NCBI GenBank assembly: GCA_023392995.1
Contig: JAEWMZ010000279.1
Coordinates: forward strand, 1-22,180
Length of the DNA: 22,180 nt
Reading direction: 5' to 3'
Source of the DNA: Bacillota bacterium
Lineage (GTDB): Bacteria > Bacillota > Clostridia > Lachnospirales > Lachnospiraceae
Each line of letters opens with the position of its first letter. The first letter of the stretch is position 1. The notes under the pieces were generated by a model. The model worked only from the letters and a program-made list of their open reading frames with translations. It searched no databases and had not been told where the DNA came from. Below are positions 1-7,826 of this stretch, piece by piece. The position numbers were made by a program, and so were the translations under genes.

Positions 1-2321
1 ACAAAGTTTTCCAATCCCTTCACACCACTTAAGGCAGAAGGATGGAACTTCTGGTTAAATAAGGTTCCGTTGGAAGCAATATAGTGATCCAACTTTGCCA
101 CGGAATTAGCCGCAGCAGTAGGTCCCATGGTATCCTTTCCAGAAGAAGGCGATACACCGTCAGCAACAGGCCGAAACGCTAATCTTCCATCAGGAGTTGC
201 TCCAGTCTGAGCTCCTAAAGGTACATTTGCTGAAACCGGATATAAGCCCGCTTGATATTGACCGCCTCGGGGGTTTCTAAAATTCTCCAAGGGCTTTGTA
301 TAAGTATAAGCAATCTCTCTGGCAAAGAGATCTACCTCCGAAATATCATTTCCATACTTCGGTAGCTCGTCGATTGCCTCCAGAAGCTCCTCGTAGCTCT
401 TACGCTCTGCCTCGGAAACACCGCTTTCCAGAGCAATTTTATAAATTTCTGTAATTTCTTTTTCTGTTACCTTGCGTCCTGTAGCAACCAGACTGCGAAC
501 CACTTCCTTCGTAATCTTTTCTGCCAGCCCAGGATTCACACCTTTGCCATAGTTCATCTCCAGTGCTTTCTTAAATTCTCCCAAGGTAAGCTTCTTTTCT
601 TCAAATACCAGCTTCTTGATTGCATAAAGAGAGTCTGTCATGTTTGCGATACCAAAGCCCTGGGGTCCGGTAAAATTGTATACCGCGCCGCCTTCCTGCA
701 TACTTTTGCCTCTTCCAATACAATCCTCTATCATACTGGATTGGAAGGGAAGGGGACAACGCTCCGCATGAGCTACATCGATGGCATTAATGGAATTCAC
801 CATTAAGCCAATCAAATAATTCATCTGCTTTTGATAAGCTTCAAAGAACTCTTCAAAGCTGGTCATATTCTCTACTTCACCGGTCTTAATGCCAACCTGC
901 ACACCCTGATCCATACCGTTACTGAAAACCAACTCTAACGGTCTGCACATATTAAAGAAGGCGGCATCATGCCAGCCATCGGTTTTACCCGACTTTTGAG
1001 GCTCCACACAACCAATAATATTATAATCTCTTGCATCCGCCAGCGATAAACCACGGTTTTGCAGGGAGGGAATCACTACTTCGTCATTATAGTACGCCGG
1101 CAAGCCAATACCGGTACGTGTTAATTTTGCTGCTTTAATGAATAACTCATGAGGTGTGCCATTCCAAATACGAACAGATAAGGACGGTTGAGGCAGCATG
1201 ACATGCATGGAAGCCTCAATACACAGGAAGGATAAATCATTGGTTGCATCCATTCCCTCTGCATTCTGTCCTCCAACGATCAGGTTCTGGAACAAGCTGT
1301 AGCCTGCAAAACCCTCTGCGGAAGCAGCATCACGAACCTTATTCAGGTCATTTAACTTAACCCAGATACAATCAATCAATTCCTGCGCAAATTCTCTGGT
1401 GATCTTTCCAGCCTTTAAATCCGCCTCATAATAGGGGTACATATATTGGTCAAATCGACCCGGCGAGATGGAATGACCGCTGGACTCTACCTGCAGGAGC
1501 ATTTGAACAAACCAGAAGGACTGACAGGCCTCATAAAAAGAGGTAGCACCATATCTAGGGACTCTGGCACAATTTTGCGCAATCTTTGCTAACTCTGCCT
1601 TACGAACAGGGTCCTTGCTTTTCTTTGCCTCTTCCAGTGCCAGCATCGCATAACGCTGTGAATAATTGATAACTGCCTTACAGCTTAGGATAACCGCCTC
1701 TAAAAATCTGCTGCGCTTGTTATAATCCATATCTGATATCTGAAGCTGATCTAACGCTTCCTGAGCCTCCCCTATGATTCCTTCATAGCCGACGGAAAGA
1801 ATCTTAGCATAATTAACGGTTACATGCCCGATACCATTATAGAAATAATTGCCTGGAGTAAATATATTATGATCAATTGCTTGTTTCGCTTCCGGTGCCA
1901 TATAGGAAGAAGCTAATTCACTGGTGGTTTTTCCATTCCAGTAGCAGTATACCTTATGTAAGGTCTCCTTCGCTTCTTCTGAAATCTCAAAGGGGTCTGC
2001 ACTGCGGGTTGCAACAGTCTCGAATTCCTGCTCTAACCAGGCGTAAGAATATTCCGGGAATACCTGGCAGCTTCTTGGTGCAATTGTCGCACTGCCTACG
2101 ATTAATTCATCCTCACGTATCACAATCGGAAGGAATTTTAAGATATGCTCGAAGGCTTTCCCACGTCTGGTAATGATTGGTTCTTTTTCCGTCTGCATAT
2201 AGCTTTCGGTCAGCAACACAGCACGATCTGCTTCAATCTGCGGCATTTTCGCAAACAATGCATCAATTAATCTTGTTATTCTGGGACTTTTTTCTATTTC
2301 ACCATCATAATACTTGCTCAT
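1..2321 (-). CDS. B12-independent glycyl radical diol (1,2-propanediol) dehydratase, partial
   Basis: The enzyme dehydrates 1,2-propanediol to propionaldehyde by glycyl-radical chemistry without cobalamin. I translated 773 codons from the ATG at 2321, which is preceded by a GGAGGG ribosome site. The thiyl-radical motif GCVE is present, with Cys438 (codon 1008-1010) and Glu440, the same numbering as known propanediol dehydratases of this family. Family members are about 840-850 residues, so roughly 75 residues, including the glycyl-radical loop, lie off the left edge, and the activating enzyme is not in the window. No N-terminal encapsulation helix is seen, because the protein starts directly in the catalytic domain. 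It is the last gene of the microcompartment operon visible here, 107 bp after the DeoR gene. Glycerol dehydratase is the main alternative; the aldolase and PduL context favours propanediol. Confidence 0.93.
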   Translation of the reverse strand, partial: MSKYYDGEIEKSPRITRLIDALFAKMPQIEADRAVLLTESYMQTEKEPIITRRGKAFEHILKFLPIVIREDELIVGSATIAPRSCQVFPEYSYAWLEQEFETVATRSADPFEISEEAKETLHKVYCYWNGKTTSELASSYMAPEAKQAIDHNIFTPGNYFYNGIGHVTVNYAKILSVGYEGIIGEAQEALDQLQISDMDYNKRSRFLEAVILSCKAVINYSQRYAMLALEEAKKSKDPVRKAELAKIAQNCARVPRYGATSFYEACQSFWFVQMLLQVESSGHSISPGRFDQYMYPYYEADLKAGKITREFAQELIDCIWVKLNDLNKVRDAASAEGFAGYSLFQNLIVGGQNAEGMDATNDLSFLCIEASMHVMLPQPSLSVRIWNGTPHELFIKAAKLTRTGIGLPAYYNDEVVIPSLQNRGLSLADARDYNIIGCVEPQKSGKTDGWHDAAFFNMCRPLELVFSNGMDQGVQVGIKTGEVENMTSFEEFFEAYQKQMNYLIGLMVNSINAIDVAHAERCPLPFQSSMIEDCIGRGKSMQEGGAVYNFTGPQGFGIANMTDSLYAIKKLVFEEKKLTLGEFKKALEMNYGKGVNPGLAEKITKEVVRSLVATGRKVTEKEITEIYKIALESGVSEAERKSYEELLEAIDELPKYGNDISEVDLFAREIAYTYTKPLENFRNPRGGQYQAGLYPVSANVPLGAQTGATPDGRLAFRPVADGVSPSSGKDTMGPTAAANSVAKLDHYIASNGTLFNQKFHPSALSGVKGLENF

Positions 2322-2428
2322 AACGCCCTCCACTTGCCTGCTATAGCCCTTCGAACCGGTCTGACTAAGCTCAGGCAACTAAGTTTAAATTTATCGAATA
2401 GATCGAATCCAAGGATTTAGATCTAATC

Positions 2429-3199
2429 CTAGGAATTCGCCTTTGTAATCAATTCCACATTTTTTTCTGCCATTACTTCATTCCATTTTTCATCCGGTAT
2501 TTCATCTGTCACAATAACATCTACCTTATCCAGGTCACAGATTTTTATAAAGGAGGTCTTCTCCAGCTTAGAGCTGTCAACTGCTAGAATGGTAGTATTA
2601 GCAGCTGCTATCATTTGCTGTTTGATATAGGCTTCTAACTCTGTGGAATCCGAGATCCCACGTTCCAAATCGACGCCTTTGCAGGAAATGATCGCCTTGT
2701 CTACATGATAATTACTAACTACCTGCTCTGCTTGATGCCCAAGCAGGGACAAAGAACCTTCCCGGAGCAAGCCTCCTGTTGAAATCACCTTCCAACCGCT
2801 TATTTCAGAGGTATCAACCAGTATCTCAACGGAATTTGTAATAATTGTTAGATTCTTCTTGTTCTTTAGCTGCTTCGCAATATATCCGCTGGTAGAGCTT
2901 GAATCCAGCATAATATGATCCCCATCCTGAACAATGGATGCTACTATCTCAGCAATTGTCTGTTTTTTAAGTACATTCGAGGTTTTTCTTACGGTAAAAG
3001 GTTGATCTGCATATGCGTTTTCTGTAGCAATCGCACCACCATAGGTTTTTTTTGCAAAACCCTCCTGCTCTAATTTTTCCAGGTCACGGCGAATGGTTTC
3101 CTCCGTAACATCGAAAGCTTTGCTTAAATCACTTACCAAAACTCTATTTTCTTTTTGTAAAATAGTCAGTATTTTATTTCTTCTTTCAATCGCAAGCAT
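2429..3199 (-). CDS. DeoR/GlpR-family transcriptional regulator
   Basis: This 256-residue protein has the standard DeoR layout. An N-terminal winged helix-turn-helix covers about residues 1-55, with the family signature TEETIRRDLEKLEQEGF. A C-terminal sugar-phosphate-sensing isomerase-like domain follows, with conserved LDSSST near residue 98 and AVDSSK near residue 208. Such proteins usually repress sugar catabolic operons and release DNA on binding a phosphorylated intermediate. It sits inside the microcompartment operon between the PduT-like gene and the diol dehydratase, so its likely target is the operon promoter near 12200 and its likely effector a fucose or rhamnose pathway phosphate. 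A possible private promoter lies 40-70 bp upstream. Family assignment is firm; effector and target are inferred. Confidence 0.92.
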   Translation of the reverse strand: MLAIERRNKILTILQKENRVLVSDLSKAFDVTEETIRRDLEKLEQEGFAKKTYGGAIATENAYADQPFTVRKTSNVLKKQTIAEIVASIVQDGDHIMLDSSSTSGYIAKQLKNKKNLTIITNSVEILVDTSEISGWKVISTGGLLREGSLSLLGHQAEQVVSNYHVDKAIISCKGVDLERGISDSTELEAYIKQQMIAAANTTILAVDSSKLEKTSFIKICDLDKVDVIVTDEIPDEKWNEVMAEKNVELITKANS

Positions 3200-3238
3200 T
3201 TGACCCCTACCTTCCTTCTGATAAATTTTTGATTTCTA

Positions 3239-3267
3239 ATTATGAACCAATGATTTTAAAGACGCAA
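3239..3267 (-). promoter_or_regulatory. Possible promoter for the DeoR gene
   Basis: On the minus strand TTGCGT (3262-3267) and CATAAT (3239-3244) are separated by 17 bp, about 40 bp upstream of the regulator start. The -35 is only half consensus. It would let the regulator be made apart from the main operon. Confidence 0.35.
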
Positions 3268-3322
3268 CCACTTATGTTCTATCGTTTTATCAAGAAATGT
3301 CCATAAGAGGCTTTCTAAACAG

Positions 3323-3361
3323 AAACCTGGAAAATTGAGTAGATCTAAGCCTTTTCCAGGT
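3323..3361. repeat. Inverted repeat in the PduT-DeoR intergenic region
   Basis: CCTGGAAAA and TTTTCCAGG form a perfect 9-bp inverted repeat around a 21-bp loop in the 200-bp gap between the PduT-like and DeoR genes. An overlapping pairing of GCCTT with AAGGC lies just to the right. There is no T-run, so it is more likely an mRNA processing or stability hairpin than a terminator. Confidence 0.5.
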
Positions 3362-3400
3362 CTTCCTTCGAAGGCTCCCAATGGACATTCGTATATCACA

Positions 3401-3961
3401 CTATAAAATGCATTTGCATAATTTATCATCCGGATTTGCGATAACTGTCGAATCCAGCAACATGGCATGTTCGCCAACCGCTTTTTTTGCTTTCTCTATC
3501 GCTGCTTCCACTGCTGTAATCTCTCCAGTTAAGAACATGTAGGACTTTCCGCACATTCCTCTGGCCATCCTAAGTTCGATCAACTCAACATCAGAGGTTT
3601 TGGCTGCTTCATCAGCTGCTACTATAATGGAAGGTGCTGAAAAGGTTTCCAGGATTCCAAGGGCATTGATTTTCTCTACTTTAGAAGTACCATAAAGAGC
3701 AGGGAAAATACCCTCATGAGGATTACCAAGAATAAAGCTATCAATGAGATGCTGTCCGCAAGTACTGCGTGCGGCTTCCACGCTGGCATTCACCGCACTT
3801 AAATCACCGCAGAAAATAGCGATATACTTTCCGGGACAGACGGTCTGCGCTTCGATAATATCAATTTCAGCTGTTTTCACCATCACATCAGCTGCGTGAA
3901 TTCCGGCAGATACTGTTTTATATTCAACCATTCCGATTGCTTTACTCATAGTGTCATTCAT
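3401..3961 (-). CDS. pduT: PduT-like tandem BMC-domain shell protein (trimer) with probable Fe-S pore
   Basis: Two BMC domains in tandem, residues about 9-90 (AIGMVEYKTVSAG onward) and 100-183 (ALGILETFSAPS onward), give 186 residues, matching PduT (about 184). PduT trimers form shell facets and hold a [4Fe-4S] cluster at the pore through Cys38. Here the corresponding CPGK motif has Cys42, which becomes Cys38 if translation starts at the second Met (3949). The ATG at 3961 is only two bases from a GAGAGG sequence and the second Met is 14 bases away, so the start is uncertain. The next gene upstream is the RnfC/PduS-like iron-sulfur protein, which fits an electron path through the shell. The C-terminal tail contains a CKC motif. 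Confidence 0.92.
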   Translation of the reverse strand: MNDTMSKAIGMVEYKTVSAGIHAADVMVKTAEIDIIEAQTVCPGKYIAIFCGDLSAVNASVEAARSTCGQHLIDSFILGNPHEGIFPALYGTSKVEKINALGILETFSAPSIIVAADEAAKTSDVELIELRMARGMCGKSYMFLTGEITAVEAAIEKAKKAVGEHAMLLDSTVIANPDDKLCKCIL

Positions 3962-4075
3962 ATCCTCTCGTTAAGCTGTCTTGTGAATTTCATAATACGT
4001 GTTTTGCCTATCTATAATCTTGTCTGATTTCTGTTTCTTAATCTATCCTTACTACTTTTACTGCTTTATTGCATG

Positions 4076-5410
4076 CTATTGCTTTGCCCGAATAATGATC
4101 TGATTCTCATTCACCTCAAGAACTTCACCAGAGATTGAGGCATGTACCGGAAGAGACAGCTTCCCTTCCTCCGCCAAAGCAATCACATCGCCTTGTTGTA
4201 CCTTATCATTTTTATGAACCGCTGGAATCGCTTTTGCTCCTATGTGCATGTTCAACTTTATTCTAACCTGCTTCGCAGAAACCATTTCCTCAATTAAGGG
4301 CGCGTCCACATTATATTCTGCCAGACCTAATCTGGTAATCAAACGCTCCATGGGAACTGCTCGGTACTCCCGCATCCTATTGACGGGCTTTAGAGAAACT
4401 CCCTTCGGAATCGGAATACCCTTACTACGAAGACCATTCTTATATTCTGTAATGAGCTTTCTTGGTGACAGCCCCTGAGGACAGGCATACATTTCACACA
4501 CCCCGCAGGAACAGCAGAACAAAGTACTTAAAAAAGGCTCTAAATTCCTGGTCGTTCCACTGGTAGCCGCTCTCATAAACAGATGAGGTGTAATTGGATG
4601 CCCCAATTGATTTCTGGGACACAAATCCGTACACATCTCGCACTGACAGCAAGAAGCCATTGCTCTCTTCATATCGATTGAAGTACTTCCCAGCTTCTGC
4701 ATTACCACCGGGTGGTTCTTAGGAAATACCAGAATTGCATTCGTTGTCTTTGTGATCGAGCTAAAGGGGCTAACTACTCCACCAGTCATTGGTCCGCCCA
4801 TAATATAAGCAGGCTCCTTTACCGTTACACCTCCCGCTAACTCAACCAAATCCTCCACCGCCATACCAATGGGAGCCAATACTGTAATTGGTCTCTCCAC
4901 TGCTCCAGCAATGGTTAGATATTTTTTCGATACCGGTGTATTGTGATTGATGGCACAGTAGATATTATAGATTGTCTCTACATTAAATACTACAACGCCT
5001 GCTTCAAGAGGAATACTTCCGGGAGGAACCACCTTTCCCAGGGTTTCATAGATCAACTGTACCTCGTCACCCATTGGGTACACTTCCTTTAACAAGCTTA
5101 AACGCAACCTGGGAAAAAAAGATAGGTAAGCCAAAACTGCATTGACCGTCTGTTCATAGGCTTCCTTTATACCGATGATTACTTCCTGCACCTCAAGAGC
5201 TTCTGCAATCAATTGTAAGGTAGACATAATCTCATATGGATACTTCTGCAGTAATTGTCTATGAACTTTAAGCAGCGGCTCACATTCCGCACAGTTTAAC
5301 AGTATTGTGTCTGCTTTTTGATCCAGCTTTGCATAGCTGGGAAAGCCTGCTCCACCTGCTCCTGCCACACCGCATTCTCTAACAATATGTTTTAATTCCT
5401 GAATATCCAT
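4076..5410 (-). CDS. pduS: RnfC/PduS-like iron-sulfur flavoprotein of the microcompartment
   Basis: This 444-residue protein resembles PduS and the RnfC subunit of Rnf complexes. Visible parts are the GAGGAGFP nucleotide/FMN-binding motif (residues 17-24), a Complex I 51-kDa-like region, an SLBB-type segment around 165-210, and two [4Fe-4S] motifs: C254-x2-C257-x2-C260-x3-C264-P, and C299-x2-C302-x2-C305-x4-C310-P. A barrel-sandwich-like C-terminal domain ends the protein. I chose the ATG at 5410 because TTGGAG lies six bases upstream; a TTG four codons earlier overlaps that site. In B12-dependent Pdu systems PduS is a cobalamin reductase. This operon uses a B12-independent dehydratase, so electron transfer or NAD recycling, perhaps through the PduT-like pore protein, is more likely. 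Confidence 0.92.
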   Translation of the reverse strand: MDIQELKHIVRECGVAGAGGAGFPSYAKLDQKADTILLNCAECEPLLKVHRQLLQKYPYEIMSTLQLIAEALEVQEVIIGIKEAYEQTVNAVLAYLSFFPRLRLSLLKEVYPMGDEVQLIYETLGKVVPPGSIPLEAGVVVFNVETIYNIYCAINHNTPVSKKYLTIAGAVERPITVLAPIGMAVEDLVELAGGVTVKEPAYIMGGPMTGGVVSPFSSITKTTNAILVFPKNHPVVMQKLGSTSIDMKRAMASCCQCEMCTDLCPRNQLGHPITPHLFMRAATSGTTRNLEPFLSTLFCCSCGVCEMYACPQGLSPRKLITEYKNGLRSKGIPIPKGVSLKPVNRMREYRAVPMERLITRLGLAEYNVDAPLIEEMVSAKQVRIKLNMHIGAKAIPAVHKNDKVQQGDVIALAEEGKLSLPVHASISGEVLEVNENQIIIRAKQ

Positions 5411-5435
5411 GTAAGTCTCCAATTTATTAAAAATG

Positions 5436-5705
5436 CTACAGTTCTGTTATTGTATCAATAATTCCGACAATTGCTGCATCAATCGGTGCGTCTTGCATGT
5501 TGCAGCCGACTCTGGCACCGCTGCCTAATACTACAAGGACATCGTCACCTACGCCTGCACCTACATTATCAATTGCGATTAATCTTCCAGATATATTCCC
5601 CTTATTCTTATCGTCTAAGGGCTCTACAATTAACAATTTGCTGCCGACAAGCTTATCATTCTTCCTGGTAGCAACAACAGTCCCCACAACCTTGCCAATC
5701 ATCAT
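5436..5705 (-). CDS. eutN: EutN/CcmL-type pentameric vertex protein (BMC-P)
   Basis: This 89-residue protein forms pentamers that cap the vertices of the icosahedral shell. It shows the family pattern: N-terminal IGKVVGTVVATRK, central KLLIVEPL, IAIDNVGAGVGDDVLVVLGS, and the C-terminal DAAIVGIID strand. Length is typical. An AGGAGG ribosome site precedes the ATG at 5705; the next codon is also ATG. It lies between PduL and the RnfC/PduS-like gene, 25 bp before the start of the latter. Confidence 0.95.
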   Translation of the reverse strand: MMIGKVVGTVVATRKNDKLVGSKLLIVEPLDDKNKGNISGRLIAIDNVGAGVGDDVLVVLGSGARVGCNMQDAPIDAAIVGIIDTITEL

Positions 5706-5756
5706 ACTCCAACCTCCTGATTTCTCCTACGGAAAATGCCTCCGGCACTTATTTAT

Positions 5757-6410
5757 CTATAAAATCGTTACAGTATTACCTGTAATTATACTCGCTGCAT
5801 TCGCTTCATCTGTATCAATGTGCATCTCCAGAGTATAGCTTTCATCCACACGGATGGTCACATGATTAAAGGTAGTTCCTCTGGCATTTTCTGCTTTCAC
5901 TGAAACCACATCTCCATTTTTAACCCCTGCTGCTTTTGCATCTGCCGGAGACATATGGATATGTCTTTTCGCAATGATGCATCCTTCGTTCAGATATAAA
6001 GCTCCCTTTGGTCCAACGATAGCGATTGGAGCGGAACCTTTAATATCTCCGGAATCTCTGATTGGTGTTTTCACACCTAGTTTTAATGCGTCCGTAGCTG
6101 AAATCTCCACCTGAGTTTCTTTACGAACCGGTCCTAATATTCTGACATTCTCAATAGCTCTAAGTTTAATACCAACAATGGTAACCTGTTCTTCCGCTGC
6201 GTATTGTCCGCCCATAAGTTCCTTTTTCTTCGTGAGCGTATGTCCCTTTCCGAAGAGTGTCTCAAGATCTTCTTGAGTCACATGCAAATGTCTTGCAGAC
6301 ACACCAACCGGAACCTGGAAGCCTTCTGTCTTTTGGGCTGTACTTTCTTTCATTGCATCCATAACTAATTTTGTAACTAATTCTATTGTTTTTTCTTCCA
6401 AGAGATTCAC
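5757..6410 (-). CDS. pduL: PduL-type phosphate propanoyltransferase
   Basis: PduL converts propionyl-CoA and phosphate to propionyl-phosphate and recycles CoA inside the shell. The 217-residue protein has all five expected zinc ligands: H41 and H43 in ARHLHV, H150 and H152 in KRHIHM, and H197 in EMHID, a constant offset of seven from the structurally known PduL. I chose a GTG start at 6410 because AGGAG ends five bases upstream. The open frame extends to 6494, but the extra codons run through an inverted repeat and have no ribosome site. Residues 1-22 form an amphipathic helix (EEKTIELVTKLVMDAMKES) typical of an encapsulation peptide, followed by a short linker to about residue 33. Confidence 0.95.
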   Translation of the reverse strand: MNLLEEKTIELVTKLVMDAMKESTAQKTEGFQVPVGVSARHLHVTQEDLETLFGKGHTLTKKKELMGGQYAAEEQVTIVGIKLRAIENVRILGPVRKETQVEISATDALKLGVKTPIRDSGDIKGSAPIAIVGPKGALYLNEGCIIAKRHIHMSPADAKAAGVKNGDVVSVKAENARGTTFNHVTIRVDESYTLEMHIDTDEANAASIITGNTVTIL

Positions 6411-6447
6411 CTGCACTCCTTCAAATTTTTGTATCAGCCCAGCCACG

Positions 6448-6511
6448 CGGATTTTATAGATAATAGGTAGGAGAAAACTTGGCTTCGCATACATATTATC
6501 TATAAAATCCG
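6448..6511. repeat. Perfect 18-bp inverted repeat upstream of pduL
   Basis: CGGATTTTATAGATAATA at 6448-6465 is exactly mirrored at 6494-6511, leaving a 28-base loop. In the operon mRNA it makes a stable hairpin between the extended BMC-H gene and pduL. No T-run follows on either strand, so it is not an obvious terminator. Confidence 0.85.
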
Positions 6512-6514
6512 TAG

Positions 6515-6620
6515 GTTTCTCTTCCTAAGGAAGCTCTAGCAAAGCAAATCGCGCTTAGCGCTGAGCTGCTACATTTTTATCTCAGGCTGCCACACAACCA
6601 TCCTTAGTTGCCTAAGAAAC
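6515..6620. repeat. Second palindromic segment between BMC-H and pduL
   Basis: GTTTCT (6515-6520) and CTAAGG (6525-6530) pair with CCTTAG (6602-6607) and AGAAAC (6615-6620). The interior holds the palindrome GCGCTTAGCGC (6551-6561). It abuts the 18-bp inverted repeat, so most of this intergenic gap is structured and no gene is seen in it. Confidence 0.5.
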
Positions 6621-6706
6621 GATAGTTATATGACAGCCCTGATAAAAGATAATGATATATCACATTGGTTTCGACGATGCTTTTACGCCGTGTAGCTTAA
6701 TTCAAA

Positions 6707-7264
6707 TTACTTTAAAGCTGGAAGAATCTTTTCAACATCAGTATGAGGTCTTGGGATTACGTGTGTAGCTACTAATTCTCCAAGCTTGGATGCGGAAGTT
6801 GCACCTGATTCAACAGCTGCTTTAACTGCACCTACATCTCCTCTAACCATAACAGATACAAGTCCGGAACCAATCTTTTCTGTTCCTACTAAAGTTACAT
6901 TTGCAGCCTTTAACATTGCATCTGCTGCTTCAATTGCTGCTACTAAACCTCTTGTTTCAACCATTCCTAATGCTTCCTGAGCCATTTTCTTTTCCTCCTT
7001 GATTGGGTTTGCTGTTTCTTTGTTATTTGTTTTGTTTGCAGTGATTACTGCTTCGGTTTCTTCAATATCCATACTGTCTTTTTGCTCCAGTACTGTTTCT
7101 TCCGTAGCTTTTTTTGCTGCTTTTGTGGTTTTGGTTTTTACTTCATTATTTTCTATAATTTTTACTTCATTGTTAACATCAACTTCTTGTACTGCTTCTT
7201 GCGCAATTTCTTTTGCCGGTGCCTTGGGATTGCTCCTTGCTCCGCGCTTCTTTGATTCTGCCAT
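6707..7264 (-). CDS. BMC-H shell protein with a long charged N-terminal extension
   Basis: The C-terminal 92 residues are a canonical hexameric BMC shell domain (MAQEALGMVETRG onward, pore loop EKIGSG), about 88% identical by eye to the neighbouring shell protein at 7827. In front lies a 93-residue extension rich in Lys, Glu, Ala, Thr and Asn with no hydrophobic segments, probably disordered. I chose the ATG at 7264 (MAESKKRGARS) because GGAG lies seven bases upstream; an ATG at 7297 is also in frame. A second in-frame ATG at 6985 has a better ribosome site, AAGGAGG, nine bases upstream and would give the plain 92-residue protein. Both forms may be made. Shell membership is certain; the role of the extension is unknown. 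Confidence 0.88.
   Translation of the reverse strand: MAESKKRGARSNPKAPAKEIAQEAVQEVDVNNEVKIIENNEVKTKTTKAAKKATEETVLEQKDSMDIEETEAVITANKTNNKETANPIKEEKKMAQEALGMVETRGLVAAIEAADAMLKAANVTLVGTEKIGSGLVSVMVRGDVGAVKAAVESGATSASKLGELVATHVIPRPHTDVEKILPALK
6979..7003 (-). promoter_or_regulatory. Internal Shine-Dalgarno and start within the extended BMC-H gene
   Basis: On the minus strand AAGGAGG is followed nine bases later by the ATG at 6985-6983, in frame inside the longer gene. The codons of the ribosome site encode KEE of the extension. This is where the plain BMC-H paralogue begins, with the same first 14 residues MAQEALGMVETRGL apart from the last. Confidence 0.75.
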
Positions 7265-7341
7265 ACTTTCTCCATTCCGCCGCTTAACTGGCGGCACAAA
7301 TTACCATGACATGTGTAGATTGCATTCCGACAACTGTGCTT

Positions 7342-7647
7342 CTAGTCTTCCATCAAATCCACATCGTTTCCATGAATTCTGCTGGCACTAAGCTGCACCA
7401 TTCTCATGGTTTCTTCATGCGGATTTGGTATTACTGCATGTACACAGGGTTTCATCGACTTATTAGCAGCAACTTCCACTGCTTCTTTTACCGCCGATAC
7501 ATCTCCTTGTATAATGATGGTAACAAGACGTCCGCCTAACTTCCTTTCCCAGGTAACGAATTCCACATCTGCCGTCTTGCACATGATATCAAGAGCATCT
7601 ACCGCGGCTGTTACACTTGGGATTTCAATGAATCCTAATGATTTCAT
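7342..7647 (-). CDS. BMC-H shell protein with LGGR pore loop
   Basis: This 101-residue single-BMC-domain protein (SLGFIEIPSVTAAVDALDIM at the start, HAVIPNPHEE near residue 75) should form hexameric shell tiles. Its pore loop reads RKLGGR (about residues 35-40) instead of the KIGSG of its two neighbours, adding a positive charge at the pore. About 17 residues follow the fold, ending acidic (GNDVDLMED). It lies between the two PduA-like paralogues. The divergent pore suggests different metabolite selectivity, which is inference. Confidence 0.92.
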   Translation of the reverse strand: MKSLGFIEIPSVTAAVDALDIMCKTADVEFVTWERKLGGRLVTIIIQGDVSAVKEAVEVAANKSMKPCVHAVIPNPHEETMRMVQLSASRIHGNDVDLMED

Positions 7648-7826
7648 CTGTAACCCATACCTTTCGATTTATATACCTTAACAAGTCTTTCGGAATTGTT
7701 TCTACAAGCAGATTACGTATCCCTTAACTTGATAACTGGGTTCTTTTGAAACACCCGTGCCTTTCACTTTTTGAATAGATAAAAAAGGAATAGGCCTTAA
7801 TGAATCGTTTATAAATGCTTTTTTAA

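Noticed and set aside
1877..2173. 98-codon plus-strand open frame
   Set aside because: It is antisense to the glycyl radical enzyme coding sequence, with no ribosome site or family resemblance.
1..2321. Pyruvate formate-lyase as the identity of the glycyl radical enzyme
   Set aside because: It has a single Cys in GCVE rather than the adjacent Cys-Cys pair of pyruvate formate-lyase, and the operon context fits a diol dehydratase.
3256..3477. 73-codon minus-strand open frame overlapping the end of the PduT-like gene
   Set aside because: It overlaps pduT in another frame, covers the intergenic hairpin and shows no protein features.
5497..5838. 113-codon plus-strand open frame
   Set aside because: It is a shadow antisense to the EutN-type gene and the start of pduL's 3' region; the minus-strand genes explain this DNA.
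6411..6494. 28-residue N-terminal extension of PduL
   Set aside because: Those codons run into the perfect inverted repeat and lack a ribosome site, while the GTG at 6410 has AGGAG five bases upstream and yields the normal family length.
6999..7391. 130-codon hydrophobic plus-strand open frame resembling a membrane protein
   Set aside because: It is antisense to the Lys/Glu-rich extension; complementary codons of Lys and Glu read as Phe, Leu and Ser, giving false hydrophobicity.
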